Shown here in pieces: positions 9,796 to 18,215 of a stretch of 64,000 nucleotides of DNA. Positions within the stretch are counted from its first letter, which is position 1; the number at the start of each line of letters is the position of its first letter. The notes beneath the pieces were generated by a model, which saw nothing but the letters and a program-made list of their open reading frames with translations, did not search any database and was not told where the DNA came from. This stretch comes from Sulfitobacter indolifex (lineage in GTDB: Bacteria; Pseudomonadota; Alphaproteobacteria; Rhodobacterales; Rhodobacteraceae), in contig NZ_CP084952.1 of assembly GCF_022788655.1 (NCBI RefSeq), forward strand, positions 249,827 through 313,826, read 5' to 3'. The translations under genes and the position numbers were made by a program.

Positions 9796-10743
9796 TCAGA
9801 ACGGGCTGTCAGGATAGTAGAAATCCATCGCGTTCTCTTGGGTCACCAGAACCGAGCCGATCACAAAAGTGCCCGAGACCGGCGCGTTGGAGGTTAGGCC
9901 CACGGCGGTCAGCTCAATCGCGGTGGCGATCATCGACGGCGGATAGGTGACGTTGGCCGGGATCATCGCATCGCCATCGGCTGTGCGCTTGATCATCTCT
10001 TTCATGCCGGCACCGCCAAGTACGAAATTAACATCGTCACGGCCTGCGGCCTCAATCGCGGCCAGAACGCCAATTGCCATGTCATCGTCAGAGGCCCAGA
10101 CCGCGTCGATGTTGGGATATTTCGACAAAAAATCCTGCATCACGGTAAAGCTGTCGTCGCGGTTCCAGTTGCCGTGCTCCATATCAAGCACGGTGATACC
10201 GGAGCCTTCAATCGCCGCATTGAACCCATCGACACGCTCATTGTCGATGGTGGTGGGGATCCCGCGCAGCACGACGATGTCGCCGCCATCGGGCATCTGC
10301 TGGGCCATGAACTCACCCGAGACTTTGCCGAAGCCGCTGTTGTCACCCGCGACATAGAGGTCTTGGATACCTTCAACCGACAGGCCACGGTCGACAACCG
10401 TCACCCATGCGCCGCTGTCTGCCACGGCTTGCACCGGCGGGGTGAGCGGATCGGATTCGAACGGCAGCACGACCAGTGCGTCAATGTTGCGCGTGGCGAC
10501 CATGTCTTCGATGTCGTTCACCTGTTTGCCGGGGTCCGAGGCGGTGGCAAGAACGAAGTCAAGGTCGGGATAGACCTCTTCCAGACGCTCGACGGTTTCC
10601 TTGGCGTGGAAGTTCATGCCCCCCGCCCAGCCGTGGGTCGCCGCCGGGATCGAGACGCCGATAACCTTGGTCTCTTGGGCAAAGGCGCCCGTACCGACGG
10701 CCGTGGCCAGCGCTGTGGCAATGAATGTTTTGGTAAATGTCAT
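9796..10743 (-). CDS. Sugar ABC transporter substrate-binding protein (RbsB-like, periplasmic)
   Basis: 315 residues from the ATG at 10743, chosen because GGGAGGAG lies just before it; an ATG 15 bp upstream would place that Shine-Dalgarno inside the gene. The N-terminus MTFTKTFIATALATAVGTGAFAQE is a Sec signal peptide. The rest is a type I periplasmic sugar-binding fold (VIGVSIPAATHGWAGGM, NIDALVVLPFESDPLTP, DDMAIGVLAAIEAAGR). It resembles RbsB-type proteins more than classical XylF, so the ligand may be a pentose such as xylose or ribose, or a related sugar. It sits with its own ATPase and permease in the xyl operon. Confidence 0.9.
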   Translation of the reverse strand: MTFTKTFIATALATAVGTGAFAQETKVIGVSIPAATHGWAGGMNFHAKETVERLEEVYPDLDFVLATASDPGKQVNDIEDMVATRNIDALVVLPFESDPLTPPVQAVADSGAWVTVVDRGLSVEGIQDLYVAGDNSGFGKVSGEFMAQQMPDGGDIVVLRGIPTTIDNERVDGFNAAIEGSGITVLDMEHGNWNRDDSFTVMQDFLSKYPNIDAVWASDDDMAIGVLAAIEAAGRDDVNFVLGGAGMKEMIKRTADGDAMIPANVTYPPSMIATAIELTAVGLTSNAPVSGTFVIGSVLVTQENAMDFYYPDSPF

Positions 10744-10776
10744 TTTTGCTCCTCCCATGAAGCGTTCAACAACGGC

Positions 10777-11775
10777 TTAAAGCGCCGTCTTCCTTTCGCG
10801 CTGTAGGATCACAGCGAGAATGATGATAATCCCTTGGATCGCCCCATTTAGATATGGCGACACGAAATCTGTAAGGTTCAGGATGTTGCCGATCAGGCTT
10901 AGGATTAGCACGCCGATCACCGTGCCCCAGACCCGGCCAAACCCACCTTTCAACACCGTGCCGCCGATGATTACTGCGGCGATGGCCTCGAGTTCCCACA
11001 GCACGCCGGTCGAGGCCGAAGCAGAGCCGAGCCGGGGCACATACATGATCGTCGCAACGCCGACCAAAATGCCCAGGGCCGCATAAGAGATAAGCCGCGT
11101 GCGTTTCACGTTCACATTTGAATAATGCGCGACATTCTCGTTCGATCCGGTGGCCGCACAATGGCGGCCGTAGACAGACCGCGACATGATGATCTCACCG
11201 ATAATCACGACCAGCGCAAAGACGATGATCGGCCAACTGATCCCGAGGATACCGTCGAAGTAGACGGGCCGGTAAAAGGTCCGCAGACCAAAGTCGAGCG
11301 ACAGCGTGCCCCCATCGGCAAGCCATGTCACCAACGACCGATAAATCCCCATCGACCCCAGCGTGACGATAAAGGCTTCTATCCCGAGAGTGGTGATCAA
11401 AAAGCCGTTCAACAGCCCCGCCAACAGCCCGGCGACGATGGCGGTCAGCATCCCCAGCAGAATAATAGGCACGCCGATGCCCAGACTGGGCAACGCCGCA
11501 TTCATCACCAAAATCATCAGCCCCGCGATAAAGGCCGCCATTGAGCCAACCGAAAGGTCGAGCCCCCCCGCCGTGATCACAAATGTCATGCCCACCGCGA
11601 TGATCCCGATAAAGGCCGACCGCGCTAAGACGTTGGTGATGTTCGCCGCGCTCAGAAAGTTTGAGTTCATTAGCGCGCCGATCAGCAACAAAACGACCAA
11701 GGCGATGATCGGCCCGAGGACGGACATCGACGGGATCCGAAGGCTTTTGGTGTGAGGTGTGGTTACATCTGTCAT
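10777..11775 (-). CDS. Sugar ABC transporter permease (RbsC/XylH type)
   Basis: 332 residues with about 8-10 hydrophobic segments. Typical family signatures are GMTFVITAGGLDLSVGSMAAF, GLLNGFLITTLGIEAFIVTLGSM, YGRHCAATGSNENVAHYSNVNV and AVIIGGTVLKGGFGRVWGTVIG. It forms the membrane channel of the sugar importer with the ATPase encoded 11 bp upstream and the binding protein 33 bp downstream. Confidence 0.92.
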   Translation of the reverse strand: MTDVTTPHTKSLRIPSMSVLGPIIALVVLLLIGALMNSNFLSAANITNVLARSAFIGIIAVGMTFVITAGGLDLSVGSMAAFIAGLMILVMNAALPSLGIGVPIILLGMLTAIVAGLLAGLLNGFLITTLGIEAFIVTLGSMGIYRSLVTWLADGGTLSLDFGLRTFYRPVYFDGILGISWPIIVFALVVIIGEIIMSRSVYGRHCAATGSNENVAHYSNVNVKRTRLISYAALGILVGVATIMYVPRLGSASASTGVLWELEAIAAVIIGGTVLKGGFGRVWGTVIGVLILSLIGNILNLTDFVSPYLNGAIQGIIIILAVILQRERKTAL

Positions 11776-11786
11776 CTTCGGTTTCC

Positions 11787-13304
11787 TTAGGCCGTCATCG
11801 GCATTTGTTCGGCGCGGAGCCCCATCGAGAGGCGGACAATCGCGTCTTCTGCGATCTCATGCGGCGCTAGCGTGCCGCTCACTTCGCCAAGGCGCATGAC
11901 CATCACTCGGTCAGCAAGGCCGATAAGTTCGGGCATTTCAGAGGTGATCACGATGATTGCGTGGCCCTGATCAGCCAAGTTACGCAGGAAGGCATAGATT
12001 TGCTGTTTGGTGCCGATATCGATGCCGCGCGTCGGCTCATCGACGATCAGGATGCGCGGTTCAGACAGCATGATCTTGGCCAGCAGTAGCTTTTGCTGGT
12101 TGCCGCCTGACATATTGCCGACACGCACATCCCGACTGCCCGCGCGAATGTCGAATTCGCTGATCGCATGGGTCAGCGTAGTCTCCTCGGCACCCCGGTC
12201 GATCATAAAGCCGCCGAATTTATGCAAGTTTTGCAGCGTCAGGTTTTCACGCATGCCGCGTTCCAACAGCAGCCCCCGCAGCTTGCGGTCTTCGGTGAGG
12301 TAGCAAAGCCCGGCCCGCTGCGCGTCACTGGGTTGTTTGAAATGAACTTGCTCGCCAAAGAGTGTCACGCGATCGACGCGCGCCGCCCGCAGGCCCGCCA
12401 GCCCCTCCATCAATTCCGTTCGGCCGGAGCCGATCAGCCCGCCAATCCCAAGTATCTCGCCTTGCCGAAGCGAAAAGGATACGTTGCTGGCGTAGCCGGG
12501 CACGCTGAGGTTTTCGACTGAAAGCACCACCGGCGCGTCAGCGGGAACGCCGGGTTTTTGTGGGTAAAGGTCAGATACATCGCGGCCCACCATGGCGGTC
12601 GCCATCTCATCTTCGGTAATCTCTGCCGTGGGGCTGGATTGCACCACTTCGCCATCGCGCATGATGGTGACATGGTCCGAGATCTCAGCGACCTCATCAA
12701 GCTTATGTGACGTAAACAGAACCGCCGTGCCCGCTTCCCGCAGCGCCGCGACCTGTTTGAACAAGACATCCGTCTCACGTTTGGTCAGAACCGCCGTCGG
12801 CTCGTCCATGATCAACACCCGCGCATCGCGCGACAGAGCTTTGGCGATCTCGACCATCTGTTTGTCGGAGTTCGACAGAGTGGATACGCGCGCATCGGGG
12901 GAAACATCGCAGGCCACGCGGTCTAGATACTCTCGCGTGCGGCGACGCATCTCGGCTATATCAAGCAATGCCCCACGCTTTAACTCTCGCCCCAGAAAGA
13001 TATTCTGCTCAACCGTCAACTGTTCGGCCAGATTGAACTCTTGGTGGATCATCACGATCCCGGCCACCTCGCCGTCGTGCAGGCTGTCGAACCGGGCGGG
13101 CGCGCCGTCCAATTGTACATCACCTTGCGTGGGCAGTTGATAGCCCGCCATGATCTTCATCGTCGTGGATTTACCCGCCCCATTTTCACCGATCAGCGCG
13201 TGAACGGTCCCCGGCTCTAGTGCGAGGGTCACACCATGCAACACCTCGATCGAGCCGAAACTTTTGCTCACATTGCACAGGGCAAGAACGGGGTTGGGTG
13301 TCAT
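11787..13304 (-). CDS. Sugar ABC transporter ATP-binding protein (RbsA/XylG type, two ATPase domains)
   Basis: About 505 residues with two tandem nucleotide-binding domains, the sugar-importer arrangement. The first has Walker A GENGAGKST, signature LSNSDKQMVEIAKAL and Walker B VLIMDEPTAVL. The second has the relaxed Walker A GLIGSGRTELM, signature MSGGNQQKLLLAKIM and Walker B ILIVDEPTRGID. I prefer the ATG at 13304, which overlaps the upstream stop as ATGA; a GTG at 13316 would add four residues. It energises uptake of the pentose and is co-transcribed with the permease and binding-protein genes. Confidence 0.92.
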   Translation of the reverse strand: MTPNPVLALCNVSKSFGSIEVLHGVTLALEPGTVHALIGENGAGKSTTMKIMAGYQLPTQGDVQLDGAPARFDSLHDGEVAGIVMIHQEFNLAEQLTVEQNIFLGRELKRGALLDIAEMRRRTREYLDRVACDVSPDARVSTLSNSDKQMVEIAKALSRDARVLIMDEPTAVLTKRETDVLFKQVAALREAGTAVLFTSHKLDEVAEISDHVTIMRDGEVVQSSPTAEITEDEMATAMVGRDVSDLYPQKPGVPADAPVVLSVENLSVPGYASNVSFSLRQGEILGIGGLIGSGRTELMEGLAGLRAARVDRVTLFGEQVHFKQPSDAQRAGLCYLTEDRKLRGLLLERGMRENLTLQNLHKFGGFMIDRGAEETTLTHAISEFDIRAGSRDVRVGNMSGGNQQKLLLAKIMLSEPRILIVDEPTRGIDIGTKQQIYAFLRNLADQGHAIIVITSEMPELIGLADRVMVMRLGEVSGTLAPHEIAEDAIVRLSMGLRAEQMPMTA

Positions 13305-14437
13305 AGCTTGGTCCACGCCGCGTCATTGGCCGAAGACGTCACGCAGGCATTAATGAACCGCATTCCGTCCATTCCCGCCGCGATGCCGGGCAGCACGCCC
13401 ATGGCGTTTTCGCGGGTCGCCCCGCCCTGCACCGCACGGATCGCGTCGGCGGCTTCGTTGTAGATTGTGGCGAACCCTTCGAGGTATCCTTCCGGGTGGC
13501 CACCGGGAATGCGGCTCACGGATTGGGACGCTTCCGATGCCCCGGCACCGTTTCGGGTGATCAGACGTTTGGGTTCGCCTAGCGGCGTAAACCACAGGTA
13601 GTTGGGATCTTCTTGAGACCATTCCAAACCACCTTTTTCGCCGTAGACCCGCAGTTTCAGCGCGTTTTCATTGCCGGGTGCCACTTGGCTTGACCACAGC
13701 ATTCCGCGCGCGCCGCCATTAAACCGCAGCATCATATGCGCGTTGTCATCCAGCTTGCGCCCCGCGCCCCAGCTTTGCAGATCGGCGGCTATGCTCTCGA
13801 CCTGCAGGCCACTGACAAAACAGGCCAGATTGTGGGCATGGGTGCCGATGTCCCCCACAGAGCCGCCTGCACCCGACCGCGCCGGATCGGTGCGCCATTC
13901 GGCTTGCTTGACGCCTTCGTTTTCCATCGGGGCAGTCAGCCAATCTTGGGGATATTCTGCCTGAACAATGCGAATATCGCCTAGATCTCCCGCCTCTACC
14001 ATCGCCCGCGCTTGGCGGATCATCGGATAGCCGGTGTAGTTATGGGTTAGGATGAAAAGCCCGTCGGTCTTTGCCACCGCAGCTTCTAACGCTGCTGCAT
14101 CCTCCATCGTCGAGGTCAGCGGTTTGTCGCAAATCACGTGAATGCCCTTGGCCAAAAACGATTTGGCGGCAGCGGCATGGACGTGGTTGGGCGTCACGAT
14201 GGAGACCGCCTCAATCCCGTCTTCACGGGCGGCTTCGGCCTCGGCCATCTCTTCAAAACTTCCATAGGAACGGGGGATGCCCATAGCCTCTGCGCTGGCG
14301 GCTGATTTTTCAGGAGTCGAAGACAGCGCGCCCGCGACCAAATCAAAACGGTCGTCGATCCGCGAAGCGACGCGGTGCACCCCGCCGATAAAGGCGTCAT
14401 TGCCGCCGCCAACCATGCCAAGTCGAATACGCGCCAT
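13301..14437 (-). CDS. Gfo/Idh/MocA family oxidoreductase
   Basis: 378 residues. The N-terminal Rossmann part begins ARIRLGMVGGGNDAFIGGVHRVA and carries the family CDKPLT motif, where the lysine is catalytic (EKP in most members). The C-terminal domain has GGSVGDIGTHAHNLACFVSG. Such enzymes oxidise or epimerise sugars and inositols with NAD(P). Its start shares one base with the stop of the TIM-barrel gene and its end overlaps the ATPase start by 4 bp. Next to a TIM-barrel isomerase it may act on a second sugar, or on a modified xylose such as a keto or 3-dehydro derivative. The exact substrate is not visible. Confidence 0.88.
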   Translation of the reverse strand: MARIRLGMVGGGNDAFIGGVHRVASRIDDRFDLVAGALSSTPEKSAASAEAMGIPRSYGSFEEMAEAEAAREDGIEAVSIVTPNHVHAAAAKSFLAKGIHVICDKPLTSTMEDAAALEAAVAKTDGLFILTHNYTGYPMIRQARAMVEAGDLGDIRIVQAEYPQDWLTAPMENEGVKQAEWRTDPARSGAGGSVGDIGTHAHNLACFVSGLQVESIAADLQSWGAGRKLDDNAHMMLRFNGGARGMLWSSQVAPGNENALKLRVYGEKGGLEWSQEDPNYLWFTPLGEPKRLITRNGAGASEASQSVSRIPGGHPEGYLEGFATIYNEAADAIRAVQGGATRENAMGVLPGIAAGMDGMRFINACVTSSANDAAWTKL

Positions 14438-15492
14438 TAGTCGATCCCCAGCATCTTGCGGTTTGCCGCCTCATCGGTGCCGCCATCGGCGAAGTCGTCA
14501 AAGGCTTTGTCGGTCACGCGAATAATGTGATCAGAGACGAAATGCGCCCCTTCGCGCGCGCCGTCTTCGGGGTGTTTCAGGCAGCACTCCCATTCCACCA
14601 CGGCCCAACCATCGAAATCATTGGCAGCCATTTTGGAAAAGACAGCGCCGAAATTAACCTGCCCATCACCTAAAGATCGGAACCGCCCCGCACGGTCCGT
14701 CCAGCTTTGGTATCCTGAATAAACCCCCTGCCGCCCGGTCGGATTGAACTCCGCATCCTTGACGTGGAACATCTTGATCCGGTCTTTGTAGATATCGATG
14801 TTATCAATGTAATCAAGGCACTGCAGAACGTAATGGCTGGGATCATAAAGCATGTTGGCCCGTGCGTGATTGCCCGTGCGTTCCAAGAACATCTCATAGG
14901 TGATGCCGTCATGCAGGTCTTCGCCGGGGTGAATTTCATAGCAGACATCAACACCGCAGTCTTCGGCGTGGTTCAGGATCGGAAGCCAACGCGCGGCTAA
15001 CTCGTCAAAGGCCGTCTCAATCAGCCCCGCAGGGCGCTGCGGCCACGGATAGACGTAAGGCCAAGCCAAAGCGCCAGAGAAGGTCGCATGCGCGCCGATC
15101 CCCATGTTTTTCGACGCCGAGAGGGCCATTTTCACCTGCTCAACCGCCCATTCCTGACGCGCCTTCGGATTGCCGCGCACTTCGGGGGCGGCAAAACCAT
15201 CAAAAGCGGTGTCATAGGCAGGGTGCACGGCGACGAGTTGCCCTTGAAGGTGGGTCGAAAGTTCGGTGACCTCCACCCCATTATCGAGTGCTTTGCCCTT
15301 AAACTCATCGCAATAATCCTTGCTCGACGCGGCTTTGGCCAAGTCGATTAGCCGCGCATCCCAGCTGGGCACCTGCACACCTTTATAGTCGCAATCGGCA
15401 GCCCATTTTGTGATGCTGTCCCAAGAGTTAAAGGGCGCCTCATCGCCTGCAAACTGCGCCAAAAACAGCGCTGGTCCTTTTATCGTTTTCAT
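14437..15492 (-). CDS. Sugar phosphate isomerase/epimerase (xylose-isomerase-like TIM barrel)
   Basis: 351 residues in the AP-endonuclease-2/IolE-type TIM-barrel superfamily. Metal-site-like stretches are VDVCYEIHPGEDLHDGITYEMFLE, ANMLYDPSHYVLQCLDY, IKMFHVKDAEFNP and GWAVVEWECCLKHPEDGAREG. It lies between xylA (21 bp upstream) and the Gfo/Idh/MocA gene (1-bp overlap). TIM-barrel and Gfo/Idh partners commonly act in sequence on inositols, keto sugars or 3-keto glycosides, so this pair extends the operon beyond plain xylose use. The reaction is inferred from family and neighbours only. Confidence 0.85.
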   Translation of the reverse strand: MKTIKGPALFLAQFAGDEAPFNSWDSITKWAADCDYKGVQVPSWDARLIDLAKAASSKDYCDEFKGKALDNGVEVTELSTHLQGQLVAVHPAYDTAFDGFAAPEVRGNPKARQEWAVEQVKMALSASKNMGIGAHATFSGALAWPYVYPWPQRPAGLIETAFDELAARWLPILNHAEDCGVDVCYEIHPGEDLHDGITYEMFLERTGNHARANMLYDPSHYVLQCLDYIDNIDIYKDRIKMFHVKDAEFNPTGRQGVYSGYQSWTDRAGRFRSLGDGQVNFGAVFSKMAANDFDGWAVVEWECCLKHPEDGAREGAHFVSDHIIRVTDKAFDDFADGGTDEAANRKMLGID

Positions 15493-15513
15493 GTGGTCCT
15501 CCCTCTCCCCGGT

Positions 15514-16809
15514 TCAAACGAACCGGTTCACGATGTTCTCTAGAATTTCTTGCCGGCCCGAACGGGGCTGCGGGTTGATGCCGTCTTTGGCAACCTGCGC
15601 CGCGATGGACGCGAGATCACCTTCCAGCATCGCTTTGGCTTCGGGTTTATCCCACTCCGCGTAGCGTTCATCACGCATGGCCTCGAGTGTGCCATCCTCC
15701 AGCATCGCGGCGGCGGCTTTAAACCCCCTTGCGCAGACGTCCATCGCGCCTGCATGGGCCGCGACCAGATCAACCGGGTCAAGCGATTGCCGCCGAAGCT
15801 TCGCGTCAAAATTGGTGCCCCCGGTGGTAAAGCCGCCCGCTTTGAGCACCTCATAATAGGCCAGCGCCACTTCGGGCACGTTGTTTGGGAATTGATCCGT
15901 GTCCCAGCCCGACTGGTAGTCGTTGCGGTTCATATCGATGGAACCGAAAATGCCCAGTGAGGAGGCCAGCGCCAATTCATGCTCGAACGAATGGCCGGCA
16001 AGGATCGCGTGGCCCTGTTCGATGTTCATCTGAACCTCGTCTTCCAGCCCGAACTCCTTGAGGAAGCCATAGACGGTGGCGACATCGAAATCGTACTGAT
16101 GCTTGGTCGGCTCCTGCGGTTTCGGCTCTACCAGAATGGCGCCTTTGAAGCCGATCTTGTGCTTATACTCTACCGCCATCTGCAAGAACCGCCCCGCCTG
16201 CTGGCGTTCGCGTCTGAGGTCGGTATTCAGCAAGGTCTCATAGCCCTCGCGCCCGCCCCAAAGAACATAATTCTGACCGTCCAGCTTGTGGGTCGCATCC
16301 ATGCAGGCTTTGACCGTGGCAGCGGACCAAGCAAACACCTCGGGGTCGGGGTTGGTGGCAGCACCCGACATGAAGCGCCGGTTGCCAAAAAGGTTCGCCG
16401 TGCCCCAAAGCAACTTGGTTTTCGAGCTCTCCATCTTTGTGCCGAGATAGTCGATGATCTCTTCAAAATTCCGCAGGCCCTCGGCAAAGGTATCGCCTTC
16501 GGGGCGAATGTCAGCATCGTGCCAGCAGTAGTAAGGCGCGTTCAGCAATTCGAACATCTCAAAGGCCACATCGGCCTTGAGGCGCGCCATGTCCATCGTC
16601 TCGCCGAACCATGGGCGGTCAAAAGTCTGCCCCCCAAAGGGGTCACCGCCGGGCCATGCGAAGGAATGCCAGTAGGCCACGGCAAAACGCAGATGGTCTT
16701 CCATCCGCTTGCCCATAAACACTTCGTCGGGGTTGTAATGGCGAAAGCCCAAGTCAGACCCGTCTGGATCATAGGAAAGTGGCTTAATATCTTTGAAGAA
16801 ATCACTCAT
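15514..16809 (-). CDS. xylA: Xylose isomerase
   Basis: 431 residues, the length of class II xylose isomerases. The N-terminus has [22 protein letters not shown] and [34 protein letters not shown] holds the catalytic histidine, [19 protein letters not shown] the metal-binding glutamate and adjacent lysine, and [17 protein letters not shown] further metal ligands. It converts D-xylose to D-xylulose in the cytosol with divalent metal. Its ATG overlaps the regulator stop by 4 bp. Confidence 0.96.
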   Translation of the reverse strand: MSDFFKDIKPLSYDPDGSDLGFRHYNPDEVFMGKRMEDHLRFAVAYWHSFAWPGGDPFGGQTFDRPWFGETMDMARLKADVAFEMFELLNAPYYCWHDADIRPEGDTFAEGLRNFEEIIDYLGTKMESSKTKLLWGTANLFGNRRFMSGAATNPDPEVFAWSAATVKACMDATHKLDGQNYVLWGGREGYETLLNTDLRRERQQAGRFLQMAVEYKHKIGFKGAILVEPKPQEPTKHQYDFDVATVYGFLKEFGLEDEVQMNIEQGHAILAGHSFEHELALASSLGIFGSIDMNRNDYQSGWDTDQFPNNVPEVALAYYEVLKAGGFTTGGTNFDAKLRRQSLDPVDLVAAHAGAMDVCARGFKAAAAMLEDGTLEAMRDERYAEWDKPEAKAMLEGDLASIAAQVAKDGINPQPRSGRQEILENIVNRFV

Positions 16810-17864
16810 GTGTCTTGGGCCTTCATCTTATCGGTCAATGTGTCAGCGGGTAAATTGTCCCGCACATAGATTGTCGGCACGAGGTCCGGCATTGGTGGCA
16901 AATCTTTTTCGTCAATCAGGGCACGCAGCACTGTAAAGGCGCGGTTAATCTCCACGTCCGGGCGCTGATCTATCACCAGATCGATATGGCGCTCGAGCAG
17001 CGCTTGGCGCGAATGGGCGACAAGTTCGTGCACCACGCAGAAGGGTCGCTTGCCTTTAGCTTTCTGAAGTGCCCTGATGAGGCCGCTGTTGCCTGCCCCC
17101 ACGTTGTAAAGCGCGGTGAGCTTAGGATTTGACAGCAGCTCTTGCGTCTGCGCTTGCAGCACAAGCGCGTCATCTTTGGTCATGATTGGGTCAAGCACTT
17201 CTATGAAAGGGAAGTCAGCTTCTAGAACCTCACGAAACCCCGAGAGTCGCTCGGCGTGGTCGCGGGCTTCCATTGAGCCGACAAAGGTCTGAACACGTCC
17301 GCTATTGCCGCCATGCGACAGGCCGACAGTGCGGGCTGCCGTGCGTCCGGCTGCGATGTTATCGATGCCGATATAGGCCGCGCGCGAAGTCTGCGGCAAG
17401 TCCGATACAAGCCCAACCACGGCCACCCCTCGCGTCCGCAACTCCGCCAAAGGCGCCTCAAGCGCGGCGCTTTGCAGCCCGACGATGGCGATACCGTCAA
17501 TGTCCCGTTCGAGCAGGGCCAAGATACTTTCCTGAAGCCCTTCCACAGCAAAGGCCGCCACCTTGATGACCTCGACCGTGACGCACTCACGCTGTTGATG
17601 TTCGGCGGTAAGGATAATGTGCTGATGGATCCGTTCAAAGAATGCATTCGTGCCCTGCGGGATCAAGAAGGCGAGTCTATAAACGCGACCACGCGACAGA
17701 TTGGCAGCCGCGATATTGCGCACATAGCCAAGCGCGGCCACGGCCTTGCGGACCTTTTCTGAGGATTTCTCAGCAACGTTGCCTCGGTTATTGATAACTC
17801 GGTCGGCGGTGGCATAGCTCACACCGGCAGCGCGGGCGACATCGCTTAGCGTTGGACTTGGCAT
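16806..17864 (-). CDS. LacI family transcriptional regulator (probable local xyl operon repressor)
   Basis: 352 residues from the ATG at 17864, chosen for the strong GGGGAGGGGAG before it and because the helix-turn-helix then starts at once: [25 protein letters not shown], followed by the hinge-type [20 protein letters not shown]. The rest is a periplasmic-binding-protein-like effector domain ([41 protein letters not shown]). It is the first gene of the operon, so it should control its own level. Twin palindromes of the LacI-operator kind lie 67-104 bp before the start. The inducer is probably xylose or a product of the operon. Confidence 0.92.
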   Translation of the reverse strand: MPSPTLSDVARAAGVSYATADRVINNRGNVAEKSSEKVRKAVAALGYVRNIAAANLSRGRVYRLAFLIPQGTNAFFERIHQHIILTAEHQQRECVTVEVIKVAAFAVEGLQESILALLERDIDGIAIVGLQSAALEAPLAELRTRGVAVVGLVSDLPQTSRAAYIGIDNIAAGRTAARTVGLSHGGNSGRVQTFVGSMEARDHAERLSGFREVLEADFPFIEVLDPIMTKDDALVLQAQTQELLSNPKLTALYNVGAGNSGLIRALQKAKGKRPFCVVHELVAHSRQALLERHIDLVIDQRPDVEINRAFTVLRALIDEKDLPPMPDLVPTIYVRDNLPADTLTDKMKAQDT

Positions 17865-17930
17865 GAACTCTCCCCTCCCCCGCGCCGAACCTCCCAGTCG
17901 ACGCAACTGAGGGTCATTTAGATGGAGTTT

Positions 17931-17968
17931 TTGATCGACGTCAATCATTTTTGATCGACGTCGATCAA
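17931..17968 (-). promoter_or_regulatory. Tandem operator pair for the LacI-type regulator
   Basis: Positions 17951-17968 read TTGATCGACGTCGATCAA, a perfect 18-bp palindrome with the central CG step typical of LacI/GalR operators. A second copy at 17931-17948 (TTGATCGACGTCAATCAT) matches 16 of 18 positions. The two start exactly 20 bp apart, about two helical turns. On the minus strand a TTGACG (complement of 17939-17944) inside the second copy could be a -35 element with a weak -10 (CTAAAT) 17 bp on; this promoter is tentative. Confidence 0.75.
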
Positions 17969-18215
17969 TTTCGGCGCCCAATTGAGGTCTGCCTGTATCT
18001 GACGATGCCAGTTTTTAAAGGATTTGTTGCGTCAATTCATGCGAACAGGAATGTGTCGTCGGATTAGGATAACTTCAAACCGCGGCCGTTTTGAGGAATG
18101 CAAAAGTGGACTGCCTTCCTAACTGGCCATCTACGATATCCCCGTTTACTTACGCGGCTGTCGGCGAGAGGTGCCCTTAAACGCAACTCTCGCCGATCTT
18201 CTTTTTAACTGATTC
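17969..18215. other. Intergenic region with a 10-bp stem hairpin at 18161-18196
   Basis: The inverted repeat TCGGCGAGAG (18161-18170) and CTCTCGCCGA (18187-18196) is perfect, with a 16-nt loop. On the plus strand it is followed by TCTTCTTTTT, like an intrinsic terminator; on the minus strand it lies 20 nt after the stop of the coiled-coil gene. It may end transcription in either direction. No gene is seen here. Confidence 0.5.

Noticed and set aside
15979..16869. Long plus-strand open frame of 296 codons opposite xylA
   Set aside because: It is a high-GC antisense frame of a well supported xylose isomerase, with no family signal or credible ribosome site.
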